Assembly: GCA_963971405.1 (NCBI GenBank)
Contig: OZ020484.1
Span: 25,730,001 to 25,794,000 of the forward strand
DNA from: Psococerastis gibbosa
Taxonomy: Eukaryota > Arthropoda > Insecta > Psocodea > Psocidae
Reading direction: 5' to 3'
Length of the DNA: 64,000 nucleotides
Shown here: positions 10,728-22,654 of the stretch, piece after piece
Layout of the letters: every line of letters begins with the position of its first letter
Numbering within the stretch: the first letter of the stretch is position 1
The notes under the pieces: model-generated
The model's database searches: none
What the model was told of the DNA's origin: nothing
What the model saw: only the letters and a program-made list of their open reading frames with translations
Program-made: the position numbers and the translations under genes

Positions 10728-11110
10728 TAGTCTTCTATCGAAGATTGGCGAGACTGCTGCTCTGAAAATGGAAGTCTTCGGACTTTTCAATCAGGAAGTT
10801 CTTCTACCTAATATATATTATATCTATTATTATTATAATAGTCCTTCTATCTTCCCTTATTACATTATAACATGAAGAAGGCGATACTTTTCGTTCCGCA
10901 TTACATGACTGAAGTATGTTAGCTTCTGTTTCTTAACCGTGAGCAGTAACATGGCTTCTGTATCCATTCGCCTCAGGACCTCAGTATCATGGACACGATC
11001 TCTCCAGGATTCGTCGGTAGGAGTATATCCACGTCTCAAATGCACTGATTCTGTTCTCTATAGTCTCTAACTTGTGCTGTCAACGTACATACCATGTAGA
11101 ACGATTGGGA
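10728..11110 (-). pseudogene. LINE family A ORF2 C-terminal pseudogene
   Basis: The minus-strand frame contains LRRMDTEAMLLLTVKKQKL followed by YFSHVMRNEKYRLLHVIM. This is the segment after the RT domain of an insect LINE. The same segment is seen on the plus strand at 33515-33840 as LAYFGLVIRSEKNRLLHVII. Further 3', at 10728-10785, the ATCTTCGATAGAA signature and a degraded RAAVS-coding stretch follow. An AT-rich patch lies between the two parts. The copy is 5'-truncated and broken by indels. Confidence 0.75.
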
Positions 11111-14100
11111 ACACATAACATTTCAACATACTATTGTATAACTAAACCAAAGTCCTGGAATTTCTATAATTCAAAAAGAGGGAAGGAGTCAAAAAGGAGG
11201 CATAACTCTACAAACTATTGTAGGTCTACAAACTATACGTGAAATTCTTATGAAACCTTTCGCACCTGTAATTACAATTTGCAAAGGCTTTCACAGCCGA
11301 AGTCAGATGGTGAAGCAGTAGAATTCAAGTTGGTAGGCCGCAATCGATCTGAAAGCCTACTTACAAACGTTTCGTCAACATCGGCGGTCAACAACTTCAG
11401 TGGAACTACACAGACTTCTAAGATTGTATCTCGGAGGCTTACTAGCAGCTGAAACTTTTCGAAGTGCGCTCAGACTCATCAGCTCGGGTTCTACTGCTCC
11501 ATTATCTTTCGCACCTGTATTTTCATAAGTTTCCCCAGGGCAGTTGGTTTTTAATTGATAGAGAATTACCTCAGCTATGATTTTTCCAAGGTTCTGAACC
11601 CTGTTTAGGGCTTTAAGCCACCAGCAAACGAAAGTCCTGAATCCACCCTTGTTACATTTAGGGAGGTTTGACCACCGACAGGCAAACACTACTGAACCCA
11701 ATAAAGCATTATCTCGTACCGTCAACGAATTTTCATCTTACAGTACATCACGGTTGCAATAGATAGACCGAAAATTGAAAAGTTCCAATAATTCCGGTAA
11801 ATTACCCCATTTCTCGATGAAACTGGACGCGCGGTGAGTGTGATGTTTTTTGGCCTTGACTGGAAATTGGCCCAATCTCTTCTGCCAATTATGCCGGGTA
11901 ACCTCAGGCCGCAACACAATAGCTGCGCACAGCGAGAGGTCCCTGACTTGGTCCGATAGCCGGACCGTGAAGCCCGCCAACGGTCCGTCCCCACTGATTG
12001 AATCCGCATTATTGATAGCGCACATTTCCTGGTGAAATTGAGCGCAGCCTGCGTGCTCCCAGGGATTAATCCAGATTAATAGTTTGCATAGCCCCCATTC
12101 AAAGACGATTCAATCCAACGAGACAAGCCAAAAAATTAATCTTTATATTCAATGTTCCCCAACTACGAGGGTTTCACGGTTTGCATTATTTTAATTTGGC
12201 TTAGCCCTTGAACCGGGGATGAGAGAGGCCCGTAACTGAGCCAAAACACTCAATTGGGAAAGGTGTGGGTTGAAACATGGAATGCCATCCAGGTTGAGCG
12301 AAAATTTCAGAACTTGCTTCTTCTAAATTCTTTTGCTAATTTTACGTACAATGTTGTATTGTAAATTTATATGTAGTGCCTGACGGTGTATTTTTGTAGT
12401 CGTTAGTATTCTTAATACTACTTCTAACAGCAAGGTGCAACCGGCATTCGTCTTGTTGGTAATGAGAAACAGGAACCTAAACTAGCCTTGAATCAAAATA
12501 ATTAATAACTAAGCAACAACACACGACGGGTTAATTAACAAATTTAAGAGAATTAGTCGATATTTCAAAAGTAAATTATCGAAGAGCATTCGGACAATGA
12601 GCAACTGCATGGTTACCTCCTACTAAAGCTCGAGTTTTAAAAACGCCCAATGAAAACTGCAACTATCCGCGACTATAAGATGTAAAAAGAGAAAAAAAAG
12701 TACGAAATGATACGTAACTACAAGTTTTTGTCCCTATTATACTGATAGCGGAATTATCGCAAATTTGGCAAAAATTCCCCCAGAAAATGCCAAGTGTTAA
12801 GGGAATTGCAGAGTTCTTAAAATTGTGAGGCAGAATGTTGTGTTAACCAGACTGGACTATCGAGTTAGCGCAGCCAGCCCACCTGTCCCTCGGGTATTGG
12901 CCAGGTAGGAACCATGGTTTAACGTAAATGGCCATTTCTTCTTCTCGGTTACTTCGTTCATTGCGTTTGGCCTCGTGTAGCGGTTCCCACGATGCGAAAC
13001 TGGCGGATTTAGCCAAAAAGCAATAATGCATTTCGGTTGGATGTCGGTCACAATTTTTATACAATTTGGAAGAATTTTCTCGTCATGATTTGGATCTTAA
13101 CATGAAATACCTTACAAAATACGGGCATATTCCTACACGGTATAGAGAAGGCACCAAATTAAATATTAAAGCGTAAGTAAATTAACCTATTACATACATT
13201 GGAGTTTGTTTATAATAAGTTTCCCGGTTAAGTTCTTTGACATGATTAATGCTGGGCCCACTGAAGAGCTACAGTATAGTAACAAGAATTACTAATACTA
13301 GAAAATTGTGTTCTACTCATGCGAAAGAGGCATAGAAAAGAATTCAACACCGGATCGGCAGTTGATAACATAATACAAAACGTTTTGGACACTTGATGTT
13401 TCTTGAAAACATCACTGCATTCACTGCTTCTATTGACATTTCTTGGAAATTTAAACCCGGTTCACATTTTTATTTCGTGTGAGGTGGAATTCACAAGTTT
13501 GACTACAATATTGTGTCGCATTTTCAATTAAGAACTGGTGGACCGAAAGATTTAATTTCAACCTGCATTGCCAACTGCTCTGGGTGGGTGGCAATGGGTT
13601 AGGCCGAAAGGGTCACCCTTATTCAAAAAACCGAAATGCAGCCGTGACCTGTAAAGTGGGAAGGCCGCCATTACTGCAAGCAGAGCTCGTTCACTAAACA
13701 AGCACTTCATTAGACGAAAAGCGCCAGCACCTGTCAGAACCTCATGGGGAAAGGAAAAGTGTCGGCAATGAATCTTATAACCAACCAATGTACCCGGATC
13801 CGCGAGTTAAAATATAATTTCTAGGTATACACACCTACAAAATTCGAAGTGTATAGGATCATTTATTTGTTCTCCCATCACGTTCATATTGAATAGCGAC
13901 CATGGTATCAGTCCATATTCCTAAAAAAAATCACCCGAATCTGACAGTACCTTTTCTTGATTTCAAAATTTTCCTATGTTAAATTCATGGCTAACTCCAT
14001 CTAAAGAGGTATTTATAAATTAATTAATTACAGACAGTATGCTAGTAGGTTAAAAAGGCAGTGACACCAAAGTTAGGACTTAAAGAGGGTACTCTTTCAT

Positions 14101-14129
14101 AGCCACTGTCTTTTTCAGTATTTTGTGGT
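11111..14129. other. long stretch with no supported gene
   Basis: Overlapping minus-strand frames of 95-116 codons at 11375-12025 lie in a patch richer in G/C than its surroundings. They overlap each other in different frames, and none resembles a known protein. Minus-strand frames at 12843-13064 and 13558-13788 are likewise unrecognised. I see no repeats or RNA genes. Confidence 0.35.
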
Positions 14130-14562
14130 TAGAAACACGACGAGATATCCCACAAAGACAACAACAGACACGATGGAGAGCTGAAAATTCGAAATCGTGT
14201 TGAAATGGGGATGGTCGGTAGGTTTAAAGGAAAAGTAAGAGGAAGATCTAAAATAATGGTGGAAGTTGGTGGACATCTGAGACGACTACTAGTAGTTCAA
14301 TGGAAAGACAATCCAATCCTGAAAGTCTAACTTATGTTCAAAGTAATGTGGTCGCTCTGAAAAAATATAATACATGACAGGCTGGCCGATGGGAAGGTGG
14401 GAGCAACTGGACAGGAGGCTATAGGCCTAATACCAACCCAGACCATAATAAGAAAAGCTAAGTGAAGTCAATGCAAAAAAGGGACACAAGCTATCGGCCT
14501 AATACCAACATAGAACATCGTAAGAAACGCTAAGTGATGTCAGTGCTAAAAAGGGACACAAG
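14130..14562 (+). repeat. probable LINE 3' remnant ending in a 72-bp tandem duplication
   Basis: The sequence around 14150-14330 reads as a broken frame with Lys/Arg/Gly-rich LINE-like stretches, which is weak evidence. At 14419-14490 and 14491-14562 there are two adjacent 72-bp units of identical length with roughly a dozen differences. Both end AAAAGGGACACAAG. Each encodes LSEVNAKKGHK or a variant in one frame. The duplication is certain; the LINE assignment is inference. Confidence 0.5.
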
Positions 14563-15233
14563 CAAACATCAATCAATAATGATTAACATTAAAATTGTAA
14601 TACAGGAATCTTTCACCATATTTTAAGTGCCAGACTTTCATACCCAATTTACCAATAATAAGTGGAACCAAATCAATCCACTGCACTGGTGCAAATAATG
14701 CAATCAATGCAATGGTGCAAACTCGCAATGATATTCTAGTCCAGATTTCATTGGTTATATCATAATAATAACAGTCGAGTCGATCGTTAATGAAGGTCTC
14801 GACTCAATTTCTGAGATCGACCTGACCTACGGCCACCTTTAACAACACATACACAACAGATCTGACAGTCATGGCTTTTTACCGCGCGAGAAACAATTAA
14901 GATATCGGGTGGCGTAATACTGACATCATTAAAGTTGGGTCAGGTTTTAAGAACTTTGGCTAACAATAAAACTGGGGTAAGCTTATGGTCGGATATGAAG
15001 GCTATCGCCACCCATGGTGTAATTTATGGGAATTATCACTAATTCTTTTGAGGATTTTGGCAATGAAGTTGTAGCTTCTACTGTAATTTGAAAATGTAGT
15101 AGTACTTGTTGAAATGGAACGTATTTCTGTGGGGGGGGGGGGGCGGGGGGTGAATTCAGTAATCATTAGGCCATTAGCCTCTCTCCTTAGATTACTCGAA
15201 AAAATTTAATTTAATATAAATTTTGTAATCTGC
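14563..15233. other. no recognised feature
   Basis: A G-run interrupted by one C lies at about 15130-15148. Nothing else is supported. Confidence 0.4.
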
Positions 15234-15236
15234 TTA

Positions 15237-15379
15237 GGTGCCCATTCCACATACGTACAACCTCAATGAAAATTATGAAATTGAAGGTGGTAGCAGAATT
15301 TTTAGTATGTCTTTAATGTCTGCTACCACCTTCAATTTCATAATTTTCATTGAAGTTGTACGTATGTGGAATGGGCGCC
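15237..15379. mobile_element. Harbinger-type palindromic MITE #1 (subfamily C, 143 bp)
   Basis: The ends are GGTGCCCATTCCACATACGT and its near-perfect reverse complement. The two arms of about 57 nt pair through GTGGTAGCAG / CTGCTACCAC and leave a loop of only about 25 nt. The flanks are TTA on the left and TCA on the right. A 3-bp T-N-A target and termini starting GG..CC fit PIF/Harbinger elements. It has no coding capacity. Confidence 0.85.
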
Positions 15380-15440
15380 TCAGTAATGTATTTAACTCAC
15401 AACTCAATGTACACTCGTTTATAATTCTATTGTACATATG

Positions 15441-15700
15441 AGAGACGGGACATTTGACCGCATCAACAATATTTTTTGAACCCTGAGATCACCTGCTACG
15501 ACATTTCAATGGACGTCATAGCCTCATAGGTAAGGTGACCAACTCAGGAGAAAGAGCAAAAAAAACAGGAGTCTCCTGGAAAAATTAGGGCGAATGGTCA
15601 CCTTACTCATAGGTGACCCTGCAAGTGGATTGCAGAGATTCCAAGTGAGAGCGAAAATTGAAAATACTCCTCTCCATTTTGATATTTAGGTATTTTACAG
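15441..15700 (+). repeat. dispersed repeat (GGGACATT / CACCTGCTACGACATTTC family), interrupted
   Basis: GAGACGGGACATTTG followed by GATCACCTGCTACGACATTTC matches the left part of the foldback at 31158-31308, which has GGGACATTCGC and GGTCACCTGCTAAGTCATTTC. The repeat is split by a 75-bp hAT insertion at 15531-15605 and resumes after it. Its right part around 15640-15680 resembles 59740-59780. Confidence 0.5.
15531..15605. mobile_element. 75-bp hAT micro-element with perfect 8-bp TSD
   Basis: CTCATAGG at 15523-15530 is repeated exactly at 15606-15613. The insert begins TAAGGTGACCA and ends TGGTCACCTTA, an 11-bp perfect terminal inverted repeat. An 8-bp target duplication with a TA(A/G)GGTGACCA end is a hAT hallmark. 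The insert contains little beyond its ends and a CAGGAG / CTCCTG inner inverted pair. Confidence 0.8.
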
Positions 15701-15717
15701 TCAGAACTAATATTTAA

Positions 15718-15784
15718 CCACAGTTTTTGAAGGCGAGGACCAAACTTAAGCTAAATATTTTTTTACGCCTCCAAAAACTGTGGC
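15718..15784. repeat. inverted repeat hairpin (CCACAGTTTTTG)
   Basis: CCACAGTTTTTGAAGGCG at 15718-15735 is mirrored by CGCCTCCAAAAACTGTGG ending near 15782, giving about 17 paired bases around a loop of roughly 30 nt. It could be a tiny foldback element. No target duplication is seen. Confidence 0.6.
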
Positions 15785-18089
15785 CAAACTGTATTAGTAT
15801 ACAAATAAAACATACATGCTAGGCGTATAAAAATGTAGAGGAGCATTTCTTCTAACTCGGCGCCCGAGAAAAAAATATCTGCAGCAAGTCATGGAGGATG
15901 CAGAGGCCAATACATACGTGGAGCTGAAGAGGCGCGCCAGGATCGAGGGAGTGGAGGCATCGATGTCACATGTTGCTGCCAACCAGCCAGCCGGCTGGAA
16001 CTTGAAGAAGATGAAGTAGCATCTCATATGGCTCTATGATTTAAAAATTTCACTTTGTACAAAAAAGGGTAGTAGGCTGTAGGGGTGTGCAATTTGCTCT
16101 TTGTTGAATTCTGGAAGAGCACAAACACGGCAGGCAGCTTAGCACAGTGCTAATAGACTTTCCTGGTATTACACTATTAAATGGTTGTCCATGCGCGGTG
16201 CAAGCGCAGGGCATGGCACTAGTTTTTAATTTCAAGCGATAATCGGCGATTAATTGGGCCGAGCGAACTTCCTCCAACCTTGGCATTTGTTGCCACCTTA
16301 TGGAGGAATGCTGGCAACTTGTGAAAGACGCCGTATCGATTAGCACATGCATTTTGTTGAGGTCGCCATCTTATCGAAAAGACAGGAGCCCCCGCATCCA
16401 CAATATCCAAATTAATGGCGATCGTTACGAGGAAGCTTACAGAATGATGACACTGGCCACCCCTGGATCAATCCAAAATAGGTTGGTTTATATTTAACAC
16501 TTAGGTTATAAATATTTTGTGCATTCAATGCGTAGAGGCGTAGAGATTTCATACACCACCATAATAATATTATAAGGTATTTTTAACTTTTGTTGTTATA
16601 ATTTTTCCATGAATTTGATTATTCTGTCTAAAACTAAACTAAAAAGCTTCCAGCAGTACTATGAACGAAATAGTTAGCCCTCTGCTATTTAAAACAGACC
16701 AAATCGTTAAAACTTAAACTTATTAAATTAGTAAAAAATAAAAATATAGCATAATCCCGAATGTCAACGGCAAGCTTCCCGTCAAAGAGATTGTGCAAAT
16801 CTATCACTTAATACTTAACAATAATATAGCTGAAATTTTTTGTTTACACAATTGGAAAAAATAACACATTTAAATGTCTTTTGGGGTAACTCCGACCATC
16901 CGCCAGACAATAGAAATCCCGAGGATGACAAAAGCCTTCCCATGCCTTGGCACAACGTAAAACGTGGCATTAGACAAATCGTCAGATAGCTGTTCGGAGG
17001 GGCTCTTTTAGAAAACACACTTAACATTGAACGGCACATACATAAACGTGATGGAAACTGAGGGATTTCAAAATTCTGTAGGTCTCCATCCAATACAATA
17101 CAGCTGTAGTCTGCATATCAACATGGAAAATTTGATGTTTTTAATATAAGATAGCAAATTGATAAGGAAATATTGTTGCTCCGAATAGTAATTCCATATC
17201 AGTAGTCAGTATACATCGTAAGCTACAATGTACTATACTTTTAACGAACCACATTTAGAAGCTCAGGCCACATCGCTCTAGGATCCCCTTAATATAATAT
17301 GACTTCAATCTTCGATCGAATGTTGCATGGCCCGCCACTACTTTCACTACAGAGCGGATAGCCCTCTCCCACAAAATAATAGGTAAACATCCCCAATTTC
17401 CTAGCGCACATTCCCAACAGGGACCCGCTCTTAAACAAAAAAAAAACTATCTTCGATCTGCAAACGATCAACGTCCCCATCATTTTGACATTATGAAACA
17501 CAGCACAGCCAGTTTTATCCCATTGAAAGGTCACCAAAAAATGATGAATCCATAATTAATAACAGAAATGGACGCAGGAAATACCTAACTACCACAAGAC
17601 TGCTCAAGGACGGTGATGACAAGTAACAGGGCAGTTGTTTATGAAGAAAAACCGAGTCGCCGACATAAATTCGCATAGCCATGTGCCATGTGCATTGTCC
17701 AGGTTAGCTAGGCCGTCCAGGTTTGATGGATGTCGGCTGTCAACCGTCGGGCCGCCGCCTCTCCCCTTGTCATCTCATGTACCTACAAATAACTTCCGAA
17801 TCCGCCGCTGGAGGTCCCCCCAATCTCCCCACGACGACTTATTAACCGGAAGGCTATCATTTCCCATGTTTCGACCCTCCCTTTGTCTTACTTCTCAATT
17901 GGAACGATAAAGATCATGTTTTGTACAAGTGTATCCTTTTGCTTTGTCGGAATATATTGCGGTTAAGTAGATCAAGGTTGCCTCAGGAGAGGGGAGATAG
18001 AATGGTTCTGCAGGTCCGTGACGCATGTCAATTGCCTTCTGCTAAATTTTTATCTCCTTAGGGTGACTCCTACCATCCACTATCATATG
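15785..18089. other. no supported gene
   Basis: Several frames of 60-100 codons occur on both strands (for example minus 16050-16352, minus 16815-17093, plus 17635-17910), with no recognisable domain. No repeat partners were found within the window. Confidence 0.35.
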
Positions 18090-18190
18090 GCGATTATTTT
18101 TAATCTTAACCTGGGATTAAAAATTTAAATAAGATAATTTATAATGGAAAGTGTTATTCAAAATTGTTTTGTTGACATGTTGAACACTTG
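18090..18190 (+). repeat. fragment related to the 9062-9236 foldback
   Basis: The segment around 18130-18175 (AGATAATTTATAATGGAAAG, then TTCAAAATTGTTTTG) matches the centre of the foldback MITE at 9062-9236. The CAGCAGCC terminal repeats are absent, so this is a decayed or internally derived copy. Confidence 0.55.
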
Positions 18191-18290
18191 AACCCCAAGG
18201 AAAAGTTAATACTATAAAAGGCATGGGAGGCCCGCAGTCAGACAATTGGAATACTGGGCGTAATTAGAGGATTTCGAAAAAAACTGGACT

Positions 18291-18365
18291 TGGCGGGATT
18301 CGAACCCACGATCTATACGCCTATTCGGGGCGTCGTCTTAACCGCTGGAGGTTACCACATTACGT
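18291..18365 (-). repeat. tRNA-like SINE head (B box GGTTCGAATCC)
   Basis: Read on the minus strand, the segment has a good Pol III B box, GGTTCGAATCC, within a T-arm-like GTGGG-TTCGAAT-CCCGC hairpin, and an A-box-like TGGTAACC upstream. The 5' acceptor strand that would pair with CAAGTCC is absent, so this is not a functional tRNA gene. It matches the head at 23381-23455. Confidence 0.6.
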
Positions 18366-18672
18366 CAGTTAGATGAATATTAGTGTTACACACTTTATAA
18401 TACTGTAATACCTAGGTATATTGAATATTGCATGTATTGATGTATTATTTTTTTAAGTGCTTTATATCGACGTAGGTCTGCTTTAGTGACCTCTTTGATT
18501 TTTGTCGAACATCATCAGTATTGTATACATGTCCTAGATGTCAACCTACATAGGATATAAGAGGCATGCTTACCCATGAAAATGAAACAGGCGTCATCGT
18601 ATGTAAAATGAAAACTGTGCAGCGGGATCTTTCAAATTACCCTCTTTCCTCCGGTTTAAACCGTTTGGGTCT

Positions 18673-18987
18673 TCAGCCGTTAAGGCTTACCACCAACGCC
18701 GCGTTTATGTCGCAGACGGTCATAAGTCTGTACCAAAGATCTGGCGCCTCAGCAAGAATATGATCTCCAATAGCGGAGATCGCATTCAATAGATAGCAAG
18801 CGCAGAAAGAGATGTCGACGGGTGAGCCCTGCAGAATGCAGTAGGACCCCCGACCACCGGTGATTGTTTCGAGCAGAAGAGCCCCTTGTTCGTAGTACAA
18901 AGAGCCCGGTATCTCGACGAGATAGCATCGATATTTACATTGGTAATATACGTGGCGATGACAGATGAATATAATCGGTCGGGCTAA
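18673..18987 (-). CDS. unrecognised minus-strand frame, possible exon
   Basis: A 104-residue frame is open from just after a TAG at 18988-18990 to a TGA at 18673-18675, in a locally G/C-richer patch. It has no suitable ATG near its beginning, so if real it would be an internal exon. A GTAAGC splice-donor-like sequence (minus strand, 18685-18690) follows the codons for CDINAALV. The peptide is Cys- and Tyr-rich (YYQCKYRCYLVEIPG early, then DISFCACYLLNAISAIGDH). I do not recognise the family. An equally long chance frame cannot be excluded. Confidence 0.25.
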   Translation of the reverse strand, partial: LARPIIFICHRHVYYQCKYRCYLVEIPGSLYYEQGALLLETITGGRGSYCILQGSPVDISFCACYLLNAISAIGDHILAEAPDLWYRLMTVCDINAALVVSLNG

Positions 18988-21260
18988 CTACCATGCCAGC
19001 GGCACACGAACGCATCGAGGAGGAGGAAGGAAACAATCAGGTAGAGTAGGTGTCAAATACCAGACAAAAGAACAATATACCATATGGCCGACCAGAAACG
19101 TTCTGTCTTGGCCTTCTGCCGCGCAAGAAGCTACTTCTGATATTGGTCATTTAACGAGTCACTAATTGATTATTAAATCTACTGCACTGCCAACACGGGC
19201 ACGTACTGGTTCTAAGTATACGTTTATATCTTGTGTAAGACACACAATTTACCCAGCAGAACCAAATAAAACGGCGGGCTGTAGATATCTTCATCATCAG
19301 TGACTTTGAGGGTCTGTTATTTTCTTTCTGTAGGCAGAACAAGACTTTTGTAGCAGATGTTATAGCCTTATTAGCCGCAAGCGTGACAATCGCTTAACCA
19401 GCTACGACAGCTACAATCGGTTCACCCGCGGTCGACAAATTATTACTGAGACAAGGGTACTATTAGGCATATGTGACAAATTTTTCATTTTTATTGAAAA
19501 GGTGCGTGTTACGTGCATTATTATGCACTATCGTCCTATTCAAACCTCAGTGCAAATTAATTGCTCGGTTAACGTATTAAAATAGTGAAAACCACTAATC
19601 CACTGGACGGCTGCCGATGAAACCTGCCAGCCGATCGTTCGGTTTGTGGCCAAACCCCATCTGCCATCTGACTTAAAAGTAACTTCTATTCACGCATTTT
19701 CAGAGCCTTTTTCGTCATCAAAGTTAACATCTGCCTTTCACATGTACAGTAACAATCTTTCTGCTACATACCCACCCCTCTTATTTCTCATTTACATTAT
19801 GTATTTGCATGCCAAAAACAAGCAATTAAAGCATATTATTAAAATATTCTTCAACTGCTTTTTATGGCCGTAGGTCTACTTGTAGTGGCCTAATGCACCT
19901 TGCCTTGCCAACGACCCCATCGGTTTTCGGACATTAATGGTATTCCGTACGGAACGAGTCATGAAGCATAACTATATACAATATACTATACAATATTTTT
20001 ATTAAATTAAAATTACATAGTATTGTAGCTATATGTTGGTCACCCTTGGATCGACCCCCGATCCAACACTATTCTTTATTTGAGTAACGGCTTCCTATTA
20101 AAGTTATTAACAATATGACCAATAGCAAAGTTTATTCATCGCACCATGAAGAAATTATTAGGGACTTTCCGAACAGTAATGTATCCACAACAGTGATTTT
20201 TAACCATCGGATCAAAGTAAGTGAAGTGGGTGGCTAAATCATTGAAGCTTCTCAGCGAAATTTACAAATTGAATTGATGAGGCAAAATTTTTGAAAACTT
20301 GAATGAAGAATATTGTCGGATCTTGTCAAGTCATAGGTGCCAAAGTGTAGATAGATGAATGAATGAATGTAGTAATGAATCATGTAATTCCAATCTCTAC
20401 AAGACAATATACGAGCCAAAGAATATGTCCTCACAATATAAATCAAAAGAATTACATATGAAATGAAATGCATTTACGTTTTTAACGGTTTCTCGATGAA
20501 CTTCGAAAGATAAATACAAACGAAATGCGCTTAGGCTATTTAATTAACTTGAACGGGCCCTAAATTATTAGGATAAATATCCAATAAAGGATGATAACGA
20601 AAAGTCACGGGAAAATATTACTTTTTCCATGGAGGAAAAATATGAAAAAAATGTTGCCTTGAAAAGGGTATATTTTAGCGTAATTACTAATTTCCCTGAT
20701 CTCATCAAATTCGCATCTCTTTATGCAAATTCAAGATGAAAATCGTTTCATTTGCAGCATTATTGCCCTAGTGAGTGTGCTTGAAATGCACTGTCCATTC
20801 AGCTCAGCTTGGAGGCATTCAATTAGTTTTTGGTAATGTAATTGCCTACGTCAAACAGTCCAATTATATTAACATCATGAATTGAGTGACGTTTAGCCAT
20901 TGTAAGCATTTAGGGGCATATTCCTTTTACGCATATTTGGGCACTTTAAGCCCCCCTGAGCAGACTGTTTCAAAAATCCGATTCGGTAAATAATTAAGAG
21001 TTAAATCGGAATTAAAAAAAAAAATACCTAGATACTGTAGAACCGTCTAAAATAAAATTTTTTTTTAGGTTTATGCGTTTTGGGGCTTTTAATGCTGAGT
21101 ACCTATAGTTATTTGGAAGGCATATGTTTTATTATTGGGTAATGAGTAACGAAGAGGCGAAAACTCAATTATAATAATTGTAATATTTTTATCAAGTCAA
21201 CTCTTATTATAATGTGTTCGAAATATTACAAAGTTTCAAAGAAGACTATTTTATATATAC
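18988..21260. other. AT-rich stretch, no supported gene
   Basis: Nothing coding is recognised. A homeodomain/POU-motif-rich patch inside it (20690-20890) is listed separately. Confidence 0.4.
20690..20890. promoter_or_regulatory. weak candidate cis-regulatory patch (octamer plus TAAT motifs)
   Basis: The exact POU octamer ATGCAAAT lies at 20723-20730. Within 170 bp there are further CAATTA, GTAATTG and CCAATTA homeodomain-type cores. Such clusters are common in AT-rich DNA, so this is only a pointer. Nothing in the window shows which gene it could serve. Confidence 0.12.
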
Positions 21261-21556
21261 GAAAACTCAACAATCAACAACAGTTTCGAAAAATTAAATT
21301 TTACCGCAAATGACACTCACACAAGACATTCTTTGGTTCCAAAACAAATACACTGAACGCTGATGAACCGAAATTATAATCTTCGTTTTATATATTTTTA
21401 TGTTAGTTTTATTGTACTATATGACCTGTGACTGAAAACTCAACTATCAACAACAGCTTTGAAAAATAAAATGTTATCGTATACGACTCTCATTTAAGAA
21501 ATCCTCAGGTTCCAAAAGTCCAAAACAAATACATTGTACCGTGATGGACCAAAATA
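21261..21556 (+). repeat. two diverged direct repeats of about 120 bp
   Basis: The units at about 21261-21376 and 21434-21556 share GAAAACTCAACNATCAACAA, CAGNTTNGAAAAAT, GACNCTCA, GGTTCCAAAA, AAAACAAATACA and TGATGNACC in the same order. The spacer between them is about 57 bp. They are clearly diverged, so the duplication is old or these are two copies of an unidentified repeat. Confidence 0.6.
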
Positions 21557-22370
21557 AATGATGAACCTCGCATACACGATGTGCTTTCATTGCCGAAGGA
21601 CAATATAAAATACAATAGTTAAACAATTTTCCCCGAAAGGTATATTTTCCCTTCACCATTCAGCACAACACATGTAGGCTATGCATTTTTAAATCCCCGT
21701 CCCCCAATAAAATTAACGTCACTTGTTATCCATTTTTTAAACCATCGCCTGTAACCCTTCACCAATTTTATTGGGCCTTTTACCGCTGTTTTGTGGACCC
21801 TTATCCCTTTGAATTCTTGTAGTTAAACCCCCAATTTTATTTTACGCCCATTGCTGCCGAAAGGTTTAGTACCACGTTCTATTGTGAGAGCTTTGTGGGT
21901 TTAGTGCCACTTTTTACACCCTGGATTAGGTGATGGCTCTGTTTTTGTATGCTATGTGATTTTACGATTTAATACGTATTTTTGGTATGTTAATATGGCT
22001 ATGTATGCATACGTCATTTAATTTCTTTGTAAACCTCATCTGAGTCTGGCAGAGCGTGGGCGGGAACCTCTCTCTTTAACCATCCAAAAACAACTTACGT
22101 TGTTTGGATGCACCGGGTGTAAGATGACCTAACAATAGTATTTTGACATGCTGATACTCCATGGCGTCACAGCGTAGTCAGAACCTTTAGCTTAACAAAC
22201 CTATCATTGCTTAGTTTAGTTTTCATTGGTTAATTTTAATTACTAAATCATTTACATGCAAAATATTTTATGTTCAAAATTGATAAATAAATAAATAAAC
22301 ATGTATCACATGGGAAAAAGTCCATCACCCATGTACCCCAGAATATATTATAGGGAACGGAGCATAATGA
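21557..22370. other. no supported gene; one short hairpin
   Basis: A small perfect hairpin (CATCCAAAAACAAC with GTTGTTTGGATG) lies at about 22082-22110. Nothing else is recognised. Confidence 0.45.
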
Positions 22371-22654
22371 CAACCGGATCCAGGATTATTGTTTGCAAAT
22401 GGGATCCTAGACCCAAGTTCAATTCCCCCTCCCTGAAGTTGACACATGGAACTCACTACATAAATTTATACAGCAGTAATAATAATGAAATTGTTAAGTA
22501 TTATAGACAGGGTCCAAGATGGTTACATTAGAGAAGTCAGTCCAAGATAATTACAATGTAAACTATGCGGAAACTTTAAAAGGGTCAAAATTTTGACAGT
22601 TCAAGTCAAGCATTTCAGATGCAACTCCCCTCCCCCCCTGGATCCGCCACTGAG
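22371..22654. mobile_element. possible hAT remnant (one good end)
   Basis: The right end reads CTGGATCCGCCACTG at 22640-22654, preceded by a C-run. This is the standard form of a CAGTGGCGGATCCAG hAT terminus. A poor left match, CAACCGGATCCAGG, begins near 22371. The flanking 8-mers do not match, so either the left boundary is wrong or the copy is old. Confidence 0.35.

Noticed and set aside
11375..12025. Protein-coding gene from three overlapping minus-strand frames
   Set aside because: The frames overlap in different registers, have no recognised domains and lie in a locally G/C-richer patch where stops are rarer.
18291..18365. tRNA gene on the minus strand
   Set aside because: The T-arm and B box are good, but there is no 5' acceptor strand to pair with CAAGTCC and the anticodon arm is not convincing. 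It matches a SINE head elsewhere in the window.
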